Shown piece by piece: positions 43,700-52,111 of a stretch of DNA of 64,000 bases (positions are counted from its first letter, which is position 1; the number at the start of each line of letters is the position of its first letter). Below the pieces are notes generated by a model. That model saw nothing but the letters and a program-made list of their open reading frames with translations. It made no database searches and had not been told where the DNA came from. The position numbers were made by a program, and so were the translations under genes. Source of the stretch: Streptomyces antibioticus (GTDB taxonomy: Bacteria > Actinomycetota > Actinomycetes > Streptomycetales > Streptomycetaceae); contig NZ_CM007717.1 of the NCBI RefSeq assembly GCF_002019855.1, forward strand, positions 3,350,645 through 3,414,644, read 5' to 3'.

Positions 43700-44126
43700 C
43701 GAACCTCGCCGCCTGCCACGCCTGCATTGAGCTGCCGGAGACGAGCTGCGGGCACAACAACATCCCGCTCGATCGTCTAGTGGCCGGCTAACGCCTCGGC
43801 CGCGCGCCTACACCCGCGCCTCGGTGAGTCACGCCCCGGACCGGGGCGATCCGACGACGGCGTGCGGTCGTGCCTCGTAGTCGGACTGCGCACGATCGAG
43901 GGCCTCGACCACGTCGTCGCAGCCGTGCGCACCGAGCCAGAGGAGGACTCGGCCGGTTGCGACCGGGAGGACGCACCGACACCGAGCCGGCGCAGTGGAA
44001 CTCCAACAACGCCTCGGCCCGCTCCACCCCGGGGCAGTCAACGATTCCGCGCCCGCGTCCAGGAGGGTGGGAAGCTGCGCGAGGGTCGGGGTCGTGGACC
44101 TCGATGCGCAGCCGCACCTCGTTCAT
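43700..44126 (-). pseudogene. Decayed coding fragments, possibly an ATP-binding protein
   Basis: On the minus strand the frame beginning near 44126 reads NEVRLRIEVHDPDPRAASHP, like the beta strand and loop preceding the G boxes in the ATP-binding anti-sigma-like proteins that sit near XRE-DUF5753 genes. It then loses register, and another frame (about 44041-43829) gives LPVATGRVLLWLGAHGCDDV, of no recognised family. The stretch is full of frame breaks, and I treat it as a relic. Identity is tentative. Confidence 0.3.
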
Positions 44127-44406
44127 CGAGACGGCGAGGCCCGATTGCCACCCGTGCCCCCTTCAGGTCCTCCCGTTCGACTCGGGGACCTGTCCGGTCA
44201 CGGGGTCGTTCACCATGCTGGGCTTTCCCGCTCCGGAGGATCCCGACCTCGTCTACCGGGACGGCATCACCGATGCCGTCTACCTGGAGGGCGAGCATCA
44301 TGTGCGTGAGTACACCCGGGCGTTCGACGGACTGCGGGCGGCAGTCCTGAGTCCTCGACGTTCGACCCATCTGATCGAAACGGCCCTGAAGGAATACGCC
44401 AAGTGA
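44127..44406 (+). pseudogene. C-terminal remnant of an XRE/DUF5753 regulator
   Basis: The plus-strand frame from about 44150 to the stop at 44406 reads QVLPFDSGTCPVTGSFTMLG, then PEDPDLVYRDGITDAVYLEG and later YTRAFDGLRAAVLSPRRST. This is the C-terminal end of a DUF5753 effector domain. The helix-turn-helix and first two thirds of the usual 280 or so residues are missing upstream. Its stop overlaps the start of the DUF397 remnant, as in intact pairs of the family. Confidence 0.75.
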
Positions 44407-44617
44407 GTCCTGCAATGTCCGACGCGGACGGCGGTCGGGTGTGGTTCACGTCTTCGCACAGCACGGTGCGGGAGGAGAGTGCGTCGAGTGCGCACTGCCC
44501 GATGACGGCGCCCTAGTACGGGACTCGAAGACATCGGGAGTGCCCGTGGTGGCGTTCGGAAGCGAACCCTGGCTCTCGTTCATACGTGCCCTGAGGCACC
44601 GCACCTCCGCAGAGTGA
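44403..44617 (+). pseudogene. Frameshifted DUF397 gene
   Basis: From GTG 44403 the first frame gives MSPAMSDADGGRVWFTSSHS and then stops early at 44513. A shift of frame around 44453-44472 restores GAGGECVECALPDDGALVRD and then VAFGSEPWLSFIRALRH, ending at TGA 44617. Together these are a complete DUF397 protein, the small partner encoded after XRE-DUF5753 regulators. A single-base indel has broken it, unless this is a sequencing error. Confidence 0.78.
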
Positions 44618-44661
44618 CGGCGCATGACGTACACCGGGGCGGCACGCCAATATGTGCGGCT

Positions 44662-44961
44662 ATGGCGACCATTACGAGTGCTGAGAGCGCTGTGCAGTAC
44701 GCCCGTGAGAACGGGTGGAGCACGGAGACCGTGCGGACGGCCTTCGGGCAGGTGGCGGTGGAGATCGTCAAGTGTGTGAAGGGGACGAAGACCGTGTCCG
44801 GCATGTGGGCGACCGCTCCGGACCTGAAGCTTCCCTGGCACACCTACTGGTGCAAGGGCTTCTACAGCACGGGAAGCGGCTCGGATCGTGTCATCGACGA
44901 CATGACGTCCAAAGATCCCAAGGTCCCGGCTCTGGAGAACGTTCTCGCCGAGTTGGTGTGA
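44662..44961 (+). CDS. Small hypothetical protein
   Basis: A 99-residue soluble protein from ATG 44662. A GTG at 44614 overlapping the DUF397 stop would add 16 residues. It reads as a compact mixed alpha/beta protein: ATITSAESAVQYARENGWST, VRTAFGQVAVEIVKCVKGTK, then PWHTYWCKGFYSTGSGSD, ending in a helical ALENVLAELV. Two Cys and clustered aromatic residues are notable. I know no family. Codon use is less GC-biased than the ECF sigma gene downstream, so it probably belongs to the accessory segment. Confidence 0.55.
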   Translation: MATITSAESAVQYARENGWSTETVRTAFGQVAVEIVKCVKGTKTVSGMWATAPDLKLPWHTYWCKGFYSTGSGSDRVIDDMTSKDPKVPALENVLAELV

Positions 44962-45155
44962 CGTCGATGTGCTCGGGACCTGCATTCCGCGCGCAAGGGC
45001 GCGTTGGATCCTCGTCCAGGCGAGTCGGGCCCGTGGCGTTCTCGCGTTCGCGGGATTGCGAGACGTGACGTGGACGGCGTACGTCCGCCGATGACACGGG
45101 CTTCGTTGTGAGCCACGCCACCGGAACTGTCCTCCGGGAGCGGAGAGGTACGGGT

Positions 45156-45815
45156 GTGAGTTCCCACGGTGGCGGTGACGATGACGGGTTGTTGCGGGCT
45201 CGGGTGCGGGCGGGGCAGCGGGAGGCGTTCGGGGAGTTGTACGAGCGGTATGCCTCAGCCGTCTATCACCATGCCCTGCGGCTGACCGGGGACTGGTCCG
45301 CGGCCGAGGAGGTGATGTCGGAGACGTTTCTGGCGGCCTGGCGGGCGCGGGGTGATGTGGCGGTGGACGGGGGGTCGTTGCGGTCCTGGTTGTTCGGGAT
45401 CGCCACCAACAAGGCCCGTAACGCCGAGCGGGGGCGCCGGCGGCGGCTCGCCTTTCTGTCGCGGCGGACCGAGGAGGTGGTCGGCGACTTCGCCGAGGAC
45501 CTCGCCGGGCGGATCGACGACGCCCGGCGGCTGGCCGAGGTGCGGCGGGTGCTCGGGCGGCTGCGGCGGCACGAGCGGGAGGTCATCGCCCTGTGCGTAT
45601 GGGGCGGGCTCGACTACGCGCAGGCCGCCGAGGCGCTCGGGGTGCCGGTGGGCACCGTACGGTCGCGGCTGTCGCGGGCGCGCAAGCGGCTGCGGGAGTT
45701 CGTCGAGAAGGAGGCCCGGAAAACCGCGGGACGTACGGAACCCCGCTCCCGTCGCGGAGAGGTGGAGAGTGAGGCCGCGTTCGCGGCCCTTCCCCTTCAG
45801 GAGGAGACCCGATGA
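45156..45815 (+). CDS. ECF-type RNA polymerase sigma factor
   Basis: A 219-residue sigma factor. GTG 45156 is preferred over the in-frame start at 45108 because GGAGAGG lies seven bases before it. Region 2 (about 20-90) has AFGELYERYASAVYHHALRL and AEEVMSETFLAAWRARGDV; region 4 (about 130-190) has LRRHEREVIALCVWGGLDYA and VPVGTVRSRLSRARKRLREF. Both are intact. The next gene encodes its usual membrane-bound partner and overlaps it as ATGA, so they are co-translated. Confidence 0.92.
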   Translation: MSSHGGGDDDGLLRARVRAGQREAFGELYERYASAVYHHALRLTGDWSAAEEVMSETFLAAWRARGDVAVDGGSLRSWLFGIATNKARNAERGRRRRLAFLSRRTEEVVGDFAEDLAGRIDDARRLAEVRRVLGRLRRHEREVIALCVWGGLDYAQAAEALGVPVGTVRSRLSRARKRLREFVEKEARKTAGRTEPRSRRGEVESEAAFAALPLQEETR

Positions 45816-46897
45816 ACGCCGACCCGGCCGGATCCGAGCAGGAAGAGCGCGCGGAACTGGCGCGACTGGTGCCCGCCGGTCCCGTCGAGCGGGGGCTGCC
45901 TCCTGAGCTTCACTCCCACCACAAGGACGTACTCATGCAGCTCATCGATCGCGAACGACACGGTGCGGACCCGGCGACGACGGAGACGGCCACGCTTCCC
46001 GCGCGGACCCGTCGGCCGGCCCGGCCCGTTCTGCTCGCCGCATCCGTCGCCGTCGCGGTGGCCGCCACGCTGACCGTGGGGCTCGTCACCGGGCAGCGCG
46101 GGCCGGACGGCGGTCACGGCGCCACGGCCACGGCGGGCACCGGCGCTCACGGCGGTCACGGTGCCGTCGTCACCCTCGACCGGATCGCCGCCGTCGCCCT
46201 GCGCACGGACGTCGAGCCGGTGCGGGACGGCCAGTTCGTGTACGTCCGCACGCGGGTCGCCGAGAACGAGGCCGACTGGGAGCAGCCGGTCCGGCCCGGG
46301 TCGCTGCACGACCGGGAGGCGTGGTTCTCGCAGGAGCAGGGGCCCCTGGTGGAGTACGGGCTGATCCGCGAGAACGGCGACGACTTCCCGATCCGGATCC
46401 TGGTGCCCGAGGGTTCCGACGGGGAGACGGCCGGTATCGACCGGCCCACCTACGCCTGGCTCGCCTCGCTCCCCACCGACCCGGCCGCGCTGCTGAAGCG
46501 GATCTACGCCGAGACGCCCGTGGAGGATGGAGAGGATCAGGACCAGGCCGTGTTCGACCGGATCGGCGAACTCGTCCGGGAGCAGGTCATGCCGTCCGCC
46601 ACGGCCGCCGCGATCTACCGGGCCACCGCACGCATCCCCGGTGTGACCGAGGTGGACGACGCGGTGGACGCCGCCGGGCGGCACGGCATCGCGATCGCCC
46701 GCGAGGACACGCGGATGGGGCTGCGCACCGAGTGGATCTTCGATCCCGACACCCTCGCCTACCTCGGTGAGCGCACGGTCCTCAGCCGGGACTCCGCCAT
46801 GGGGAGCGCGGGGACCGTGTTCGACACCCGGGCCGTGCTGGAGCGGGCCGTCGTCGACAGGAAGGGGCAGCGGCCGCGGTCCGGATCGGGGCGTTAG
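45812..46897 (+). CDS. CU044_5270-family membrane protein
   Basis: A 361-residue protein. Residues 1-70 form a cytoplasmic part with LVPAGPVERGLPPELHSHHK. One membrane helix follows (PVLLAASVAVAVAATLTVGL), then an extracytoplasmic domain of about 250 residues with TYAWLASLPTDPAALLKRIY and LRTEWIFDPDTLAYLGERTV. These match the CU044_5270 family, always encoded beside an ECF sigma factor and thought to regulate it. The ATG overlaps the sigma stop. A His/Gly-rich linker (GGHGATATAGTGAHGGHG) follows the helix. Confidence 0.88.
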   Translation: MNADPAGSEQEERAELARLVPAGPVERGLPPELHSHHKDVLMQLIDRERHGADPATTETATLPARTRRPARPVLLAASVAVAVAATLTVGLVTGQRGPDGGHGATATAGTGAHGGHGAVVTLDRIAAVALRTDVEPVRDGQFVYVRTRVAENEADWEQPVRPGSLHDREAWFSQEQGPLVEYGLIRENGDDFPIRILVPEGSDGETAGIDRPTYAWLASLPTDPAALLKRIYAETPVEDGEDQDQAVFDRIGELVREQVMPSATAAAIYRATARIPGVTEVDDAVDAAGRHGIAIAREDTRMGLRTEWIFDPDTLAYLGERTVLSRDSAMGSAGTVFDTRAVLERAVVDRKGQRPRSGSGR

Positions 46898-46944
46898 CCT
46901 CAGGAGCGGTCAGGGCGTTCCGACCGTTTCAGGAGGAGGCAGGT

Positions 46945-47253
46945 ATGGCCAGGGGTTCCGTTCCCGGTTCGTTGATCGCCGCGGGTGGGCTCGTCGGTGG
47001 GTACGGCGTGGCCCGGTGGACGAAGAAGCGGCAACTGGGCGGGGTCGTGCTGGCCGTCGCCGGGGCCGCGGCCGGGCGGGAGTGGCAGCGGCGGGCCGGC
47101 GGGAAGGCCGCGGGGGCGCTCGGTGTCGCGTACGTCGCCGCGTTCGCCGGGTCGCATCCGCTGGCCAAGAAGGTGGGCGCCTGGCCGGCCGTCTTCGGCG
47201 TCGCCGGTGCCGTCGCGCTCGCCTCCTGGGCGGTGGCCGACCGGCAGGGGTGA
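46945..47253 (+). CDS. Small glycine-rich membrane protein
   Basis: A 102-residue protein from ATG 46945, with an AGGAGG site at 46931-46936. Three hydrophobic stretches (SLIAAGGLVGGYGVARW, GGVVLAVAGAAAG and WPAVFGVAGAVALASWAVA) alternate with basic segments. It is probably an integral membrane protein with small residues packing the helices. Family and role unknown. Confidence 0.68.
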   Translation: MARGSVPGSLIAAGGLVGGYGVARWTKKRQLGGVVLAVAGAAAGREWQRRAGGKAAGALGVAYVAAFAGSHPLAKKVGAWPAVFGVAGAVALASWAVADRQG

Positions 47254-47360
47254 GCCGGCCCGGCTCCCCGTCGCGTCGGCACCCGTCCCCGACGAGGGAC
47301 CCCCGCTCCCCGTCGCGTCCGCCCCCGTCCCCGCCCCCAAGGCAGCACCCCGGCATCCCG

Positions 47361-48323
47361 TCACATCGGCACCCGCCCCGAGCGGAAAGCCCGGCGGTAC
47401 GTCTGTGGGCTCGTCCCCGTCACCTTGCGGAAGCGTTCGCGGAACGCCGTCGGGGAGCCGAAGCCGGTGCGCGTGGCGATGAGTTCCACGGGGTGGGCCG
47501 TCGTCTCCAGGAGGTGCTGGGCGCGGCGGACGCGGGCCCGGTGCAGCCACTGCAAGGGCGTCGTGCCCGTCTGTTCGCGGAAGCGGCGGTTGACGGTGCG
47601 GGTGCTCATGCCGGCCCGGTCGGCGATGCGGTCCAGGGTCAGGTCCTCGCCGCAGTTGTCCTCCAGCCAGGTCAGCAGTGGCTCCAGGGCCGCCCCGGCG
47701 GGGGCCGGCGGGATGTCGTGGGCGATGAACTGGGCCTGGCCGCCCTCCCGTTCGAGGGGCATGACCGCCATCCGCGCGGCCTGTGCGGCGACCGCCGAGC
47801 CGTGGTCACGGCGGATCATGTGCAGGCACATGTCCAGGGCCGCGGCCGCGCCCGCCGAGGTGAGGAACTGGCCGTTGTCGACGTAGAGGACGTCGGGGTC
47901 GACCGTCACCCTCGGGTAGCGCGCCGCCAGGTCCGGCGCGGCGATCCAGTGCGTGGTGGCGCGCAGTCCGTCCAGCAGGCCCGTGGCGGCGAACAGGAAC
48001 GCGCCGACGCAGACCGAGGCGATCCGGGTGCCGTCCGCCGCGGCCGCGCGCAGTGCCTCCGTGACGCCCGGCGGCAGCACCGGCGGGGGCTCGGTGACCC
48101 CCGGCAGCACGATCGTGTCCGCCTCCGCGAGCGCCTCCAGGCCGTACGGGGCGCGGATCGTGAAACCGCCCGCCGGTACGTCCGCCGAGCCGTTCGGCGA
48201 GCAGACCTTCACCTCGTACGCCTCCCTGCCGTCCGGGAGGCGGGCCCAGCCGAAGGTGTCGACCGGGGCGGAGAGGTCGAAGGGGATCACTCCGTCGAGT
48301 GCGAGTACGGCCACCGTGTGCAT
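47361..48323 (-). CDS. GlxA/FtrA-type AraC-family transcriptional regulator
   Basis: A 320-residue regulator with an N-terminal DJ-1/PfpI-like domain (about 1-185: VAVLALDGVIPFDLSAPVDT, VCVGAFLFAATGLLDG, the latter with a Cys at the nucleophile elbow) and a C-terminal AraC double helix-turn-helix (about 210-310: LDRIADRAGMSTRTVNRRFR and LIATRTGFGSPTAFRERFRK). The ATG at 48323 is clear. The ligand is unknown. It is divergent from the next small membrane gene, which it may control. Confidence 0.93.
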   Translation of the reverse strand: MHTVAVLALDGVIPFDLSAPVDTFGWARLPDGREAYEVKVCSPNGSADVPAGGFTIRAPYGLEALAEADTIVLPGVTEPPPVLPPGVTEALRAAAADGTRIASVCVGAFLFAATGLLDGLRATTHWIAAPDLAARYPRVTVDPDVLYVDNGQFLTSAGAAAALDMCLHMIRRDHGSAVAAQAARMAVMPLEREGGQAQFIAHDIPPAPAGAALEPLLTWLEDNCGEDLTLDRIADRAGMSTRTVNRRFREQTGTTPLQWLHRARVRRAQHLLETTAHPVELIATRTGFGSPTAFRERFRKVTGTSPQTYRRAFRSGRVPM

Positions 48324-48417
48324 CCCACGATCCTAGGCCGCCCCCTGGCGAGAATCCGTCGGACCCTGGCACTCCTGCCACTTCTGCCCCGTCCCCGTGC
48401 CGTCTAGCGTCGGGGCC

Positions 48418-48867
48418 GTGACCAAACTGCTCCTCGCTCTCCACGTCCTCGCCGCGATCGTCGCGATCGGCCCCGTGACCGTCGCCGCCAGCATGTTCCC
48501 GCCCGCCGCCCGCCGGGCCCTGGCCGCGCCCGACGACGAGCGGGCGGTGGGGACCGTGCATCTGCTGCACCGGATATGCCGGGTGTACGCCGGTGTCGGC
48601 ATCGCCGTGCCCGTCCTCGGGTTCGCCACGGCGAGCGCGATGGGGGTGATGGGCGACGCCTGGCTGATCGCGTCGACCGTGCTGACGGTGCTGGCCGCCG
48701 GGGTGCTCCTCGTGCTGGTGCTGCCCCGGCAGGAGACGCTGGTCGAGGGCGGCGGGGACGCGGCGGTGACCGTGCGGCTCGCCATGTTCACCGGGATCTT
48801 CAACCTGCTCTGGGCGACCGTGACCGTGCTGATGATCGTACGGCCGGGGTCGACCACCGGGGCCTGA
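48418..48867 (+). CDS. DUF2269-like small integral membrane protein
   Basis: A 149-residue membrane protein from GTG 48418. Four hydrophobic helices are evident: LLALHVLAAIVAIGPVTVAA, CRVYAGVGIAVPVLGFATAS, WLIASTVLTVLAAGVLLVLV and GIFNLLWATVTVLMIV. An initial His (ALHVLA) and a conserved RxxHRI-type segment (LLHRICRVYA) agree with DUF2269 proteins. Transport or redox role is unknown. It sits 95 bp from the divergent GlxA-type gene. Confidence 0.72.
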   Translation: MTKLLLALHVLAAIVAIGPVTVAASMFPPAARRALAAPDDERAVGTVHLLHRICRVYAGVGIAVPVLGFATASAMGVMGDAWLIASTVLTVLAAGVLLVLVLPRQETLVEGGGDAAVTVRLAMFTGIFNLLWATVTVLMIVRPGSTTGA

Positions 48868-48925
48868 GACCCCCGAACCGGGGCCTGAGCGCCCCCCGCC
48901 CCCCCACACGAAGCAGACCTCAGGC

Positions 48926-50407
48926 TCAACCCTCTGCCGCCGCCGTCGCCGTCGCCGGTGCCGCCGACAGCGGACGCGCCACGTCCTCCAGGGACCGCCG
49001 CTCCGCCTTGACCGCCAGGAACGCCGCCACCAGACCCGCCGCGCACATCAGCGTCGCGCCGATCTGGAAGGCGAGGACCGTGTCGCCGACCTTGCCCGTG
49101 CCGGTGAGGTCGGCGAAGAGCAGCGGGCCGCTGATGCCGCCGGCGGCGGTGCCGAGGGCGTAGAAGAAGGCGATGGACATGGCCCGGGTCTCCATCGGGA
49201 AGATCTCGGAGACCGTGAGGTAGGCGCTGGAGGCGCCGGCCGACGCGAAGAACAGCACCGCGCACCAGCACGCCGTCATGGTGCTCGCGCTCAGCGCGCC
49301 CTGGTCGAAGAGCCAGGCCGTGCCGAAGAGCAGCAGGCCGGACAGGAGGTACGTGGACGAGATCATCACGCGGCGGCCGAGCGTGTCGAACAGTTTGCCC
49401 AGCAGCAGCGGGCCGCAGAAGTTGCCGATTGCGATGACGGCGAAGTAGTAGCCGGTGTTGCCGCTCGGCACGTCGAAGAACGTGGTCAGGATCGCGCCGA
49501 AGCCGAAGGTGATCGCGTTGTAGAGGAACGCCTGGCCGATGAAGAGGGAGAAGCCGAGCACCGCCCGCCTGCGGTACGTGCCGAACACGGTCCGCGCGAT
49601 CTCGGCGAAGGTCGTGCTCTCGCGCTGGTGGATGACCAGCTCACCCTCGGCGCGGGGCAGCGGCTCACTGCGCTCGGCCGTGACGCGTTCCTCGATCGAG
49701 GCGACGATCTCCTCCGCCTCCCGGTCCCGCCCGTGGATCAGCAGCCAGCGCGGGCTCTCCGGGACGTGCCGTCGTACGAGGAGGATCACCAGGGCGAGGA
49801 CGGCGCCGAGCGCGAAGGTCAGCCGCCAGCCGACGTCCGCCGCGAAGAGGTCGGTGTTCAGCGCGACGACCGAGAGCAGGGCGCCGGCCACCGCGCCCAG
49901 CCAGAAGCTGCCGTTGATCATCAGGTCGACGCGGCCGCGGTACTGGGCCGGGATCAGCTCGTCGATCGCGGAGTTGATCGCCGCGTACTCGCCGCCGATG
50001 CCGAAGCCGGTGAGGAAGCGGAAGAGCAGGAACCACCAGGTGTCGAAGGAGATCGCGGTCAGCGCGGTGGCGCCCAGATACACCGCGAGGGTGATCATGA
50101 AGAGCTTCTTGCGGCCCCAGCGGTCGGTCAGCCGCCCCCAGAACAGGGCGCCGATGCAGGCGCCCGCCACGTACAGGGCGGCGGCGATACCGGTGACCTG
50201 GCCCGAGGTGATCGGCAGGCCGCTGCCGGGCTCGGAGAGCCGTCCGGCGATGTTGCCGACGACCGTGACCTCCAGGCCGTCCAGGATCCATACGGTGCCC
50301 AGGCCGATGACGACGGTCCAGTGCCAGCGCGACCACGGCAGCCGGTCGAGCCGCGCGGGGATGTCGGTGGTGACGGTACGGCCGGTCGCGGCCCGGGCGG
50401 TGGTCAT
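48926..50407 (-). CDS. MFS transporter (sugar/aromatic acid-type)
   Basis: A 493-residue transporter with twelve membrane helices. The hallmark loop motif is GRLTDRWGRKKLF between helices 2 and 3. HVPESPRWLLIHGRDREAEE marks the start of the central cytoplasmic loop, as in sugar porters and the aromatic acid/H+ symporter group. GKLFDTLGRRVMISS repeats motif A in the second half. Direction is probably import in symport with protons; the substrate cannot be predicted. The ATG at 50407 has a GGAGG site upstream. It is monocistronic. Confidence 0.9.
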   Translation of the reverse strand: MTTARAATGRTVTTDIPARLDRLPWSRWHWTVVIGLGTVWILDGLEVTVVGNIAGRLSEPGSGLPITSGQVTGIAAALYVAGACIGALFWGRLTDRWGRKKLFMITLAVYLGATALTAISFDTWWFLLFRFLTGFGIGGEYAAINSAIDELIPAQYRGRVDLMINGSFWLGAVAGALLSVVALNTDLFAADVGWRLTFALGAVLALVILLVRRHVPESPRWLLIHGRDREAEEIVASIEERVTAERSEPLPRAEGELVIHQRESTTFAEIARTVFGTYRRRAVLGFSLFIGQAFLYNAITFGFGAILTTFFDVPSGNTGYYFAVIAIGNFCGPLLLGKLFDTLGRRVMISSTYLLSGLLLFGTAWLFDQGALSASTMTACWCAVLFFASAGASSAYLTVSEIFPMETRAMSIAFFYALGTAAGGISGPLLFADLTGTGKVGDTVLAFQIGATLMCAAGLVAAFLAVKAERRSLEDVARPLSAAPATATAAAEG

Positions 50408-50558
50408 GGGGCGCCCCTCCTCCTTGAGAGCGGAACGCAGACCAGGTTCCCCGGGCCGGAGTGATCACGCCCCCGACACCCGCCACACCCCCGACACCCT
50501 CGCCCCGCACACGCTCACGCCCCCGATGTCCCCGACGCCCCAGACGACAAAGCCCCCC

Positions 50559-51875
50559 TCACGCCCCCAGCGCCCGCGCCACCGTATAGATCAGCAGCCC
50601 CGCCAGCGACCCCACCACCGTGCCGTTGATCCGGATGAACTGCAGGTCCCGGCCGATGTGCGCCTCGATCTTGCGGGTGGTGTGCTCGGCGTCCCAGCCG
50701 GCCACCGTGTCGGTGATCAGGGAGGTGATCTCCTTGCGGTACGTCGTCACGACGTGCACCGCCGCGCCCTCCACCCAGCGGTCGACCTTCTCCTGCACCT
50801 TGGGTTCGGTCGCCATCCGGGCCCCCAGGGAGAGCAGCGAGGCCCGCACCCGCAGCCGCAGCTCGCTGCGCTCGTCCTCCGCGGCGGCCACGATCATGGA
50901 GCGTACGGCGGTCCAGACGGAGGCGATCAGATCCTGCACCTCGCTGCGGCCCAGCACCTCGCCCTTGAGCCGCTCCACCCGCGCCCGCGTCTCGGTGTCG
51001 GACTGGAGGTCGGAGGCGAAGTCGGTGAGGAAGCGGTCCAGGGCGGCGCGCGCCGGGTGCGAGGGCATGTCCCGCATCTCCGCGCTGAACCGCAGCAGCT
51101 CCTTGTAGACGCGCTCCCCGACCCGCTTGTCGACGAACCTCGGCGTCCAGCCGGGCGCGCCGCCCTGCACCGCGTCCATCACGGAGTCGCCGTGGAACAC
51201 CAGCCAGTCGTGCGCCCGGGACACCACCAGGTCGACGGCCCTGCGGTGACCGCCGTCGGCGACGATCCGCTCCAGCAGCTTGCCGAGGCCGGGCGCGATC
51301 TCCTGGGCGTCGGCCCGGCGGGTGATCGCCTCGCCGACCACCGCCTGGACGTCGGTGTCGCGCAGCACGGCCAGGGCGCCGCGCAGGGCGGTCGCCAGTT
51401 CGGCCGTCACCCGGTCGGCGTGCTCGGGCTCCGCCAGCCAGCCGCCGAGCCGGCTGCCGATGCCGACGGTGCGCAGCCGCTGCCGTACGACGTCCCGGGA
51501 GAGGAAGTTCTCGCCGACGAACTCGCCGAGCGAGACGCCGAGCTGGTCCTTCTTGTTCGGGATGATCGCGGTGTGCGGGATGGGCAGGCCCAGCGGGTGG
51601 CGGAACAGGGCCGTGACCGCGAACCAGTCGGCGAGCGCGCCGACCATGCCGGCCTCGGCGGCCGCCGCCACATAGCCCGCCCAGGGGCCCGCGCCCTGGT
51701 GGGAGGCCCACTCGGCGAGGGCGTAGACGAGCGCCACGAACAGCAGCAGGCCGGTCGCGGTGATCTTCATACGCCGTACGCCGCGGCGTTTCTCCTCGTC
51801 GGCGGCGCTGAAGACGTTCATGGTGCGGGGCGCCCCCGCCACGGCGGGTTCGGCCTGCGCTTGCGTGCGTTCCAT
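50559..51875 (-). CDS. DUF445-family membrane protein
   Basis: A 438-residue protein starting at ATG 51875. Residues 1-40 are cytoplasmic. A first membrane helix (ATGLLLFVALVYALAEWASH) and a second (GPWAGYVAAAAEAGMVGALA) precede the signature ADWFAVTALFRHPLGLPIPH and TAIIPNKKDQLGVSLGEFV. A long helical domain (about 130-410) with coiled-coil-like repeats follows, then a last helix (GSLAGLLIYTVARAL). This is the DUF445/YheB layout. Family function is unsettled. It is a single-gene unit. Confidence 0.88.
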   Translation of the reverse strand: MERTQAQAEPAVAGAPRTMNVFSAADEEKRRGVRRMKITATGLLLFVALVYALAEWASHQGAGPWAGYVAAAAEAGMVGALADWFAVTALFRHPLGLPIPHTAIIPNKKDQLGVSLGEFVGENFLSRDVVRQRLRTVGIGSRLGGWLAEPEHADRVTAELATALRGALAVLRDTDVQAVVGEAITRRADAQEIAPGLGKLLERIVADGGHRRAVDLVVSRAHDWLVFHGDSVMDAVQGGAPGWTPRFVDKRVGERVYKELLRFSAEMRDMPSHPARAALDRFLTDFASDLQSDTETRARVERLKGEVLGRSEVQDLIASVWTAVRSMIVAAAEDERSELRLRVRASLLSLGARMATEPKVQEKVDRWVEGAAVHVVTTYRKEITSLITDTVAGWDAEHTTRKIEAHIGRDLQFIRINGTVVGSLAGLLIYTVARALGA

Positions 51876-52111
51876 CGGTTCCACCCGTTCGACTCCACCC
51901 GTTCGACGCCACACGTTCCGGTCCCCGCGGGCGGTCCGCGGCCATTGTCCCCACTTGAGGTACCCCGTGCGGTACCCCATGAGGTCCCCACTTGAGCGAC
52001 TCCTGGAACGAATCAGGAGTTCCCGACGTCTGTCAGACGGGGGCTCAACGGCGAACTCCTGATCTGTTCCCGGAGCCCACCGCTCCCCGCACCGAGGAGA
52101 CCCGCACCCGC

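Noticed and set aside
43788..44126. Intact minus-strand gene opposite the DUF5753 remnant
   Set aside because: The start resembles an ATP-binding protein fragment but the frame loses similarity within 25 residues and no family-length product exists.
36380..45100. DISARM, BREX or type I restriction
   Set aside because: There is no DUF1998 protein, PLD nuclease, PglZ, HsdR or HsdS. Only a methyltransferase and an SNF2-like ATPase are shared in general type with DISARM.
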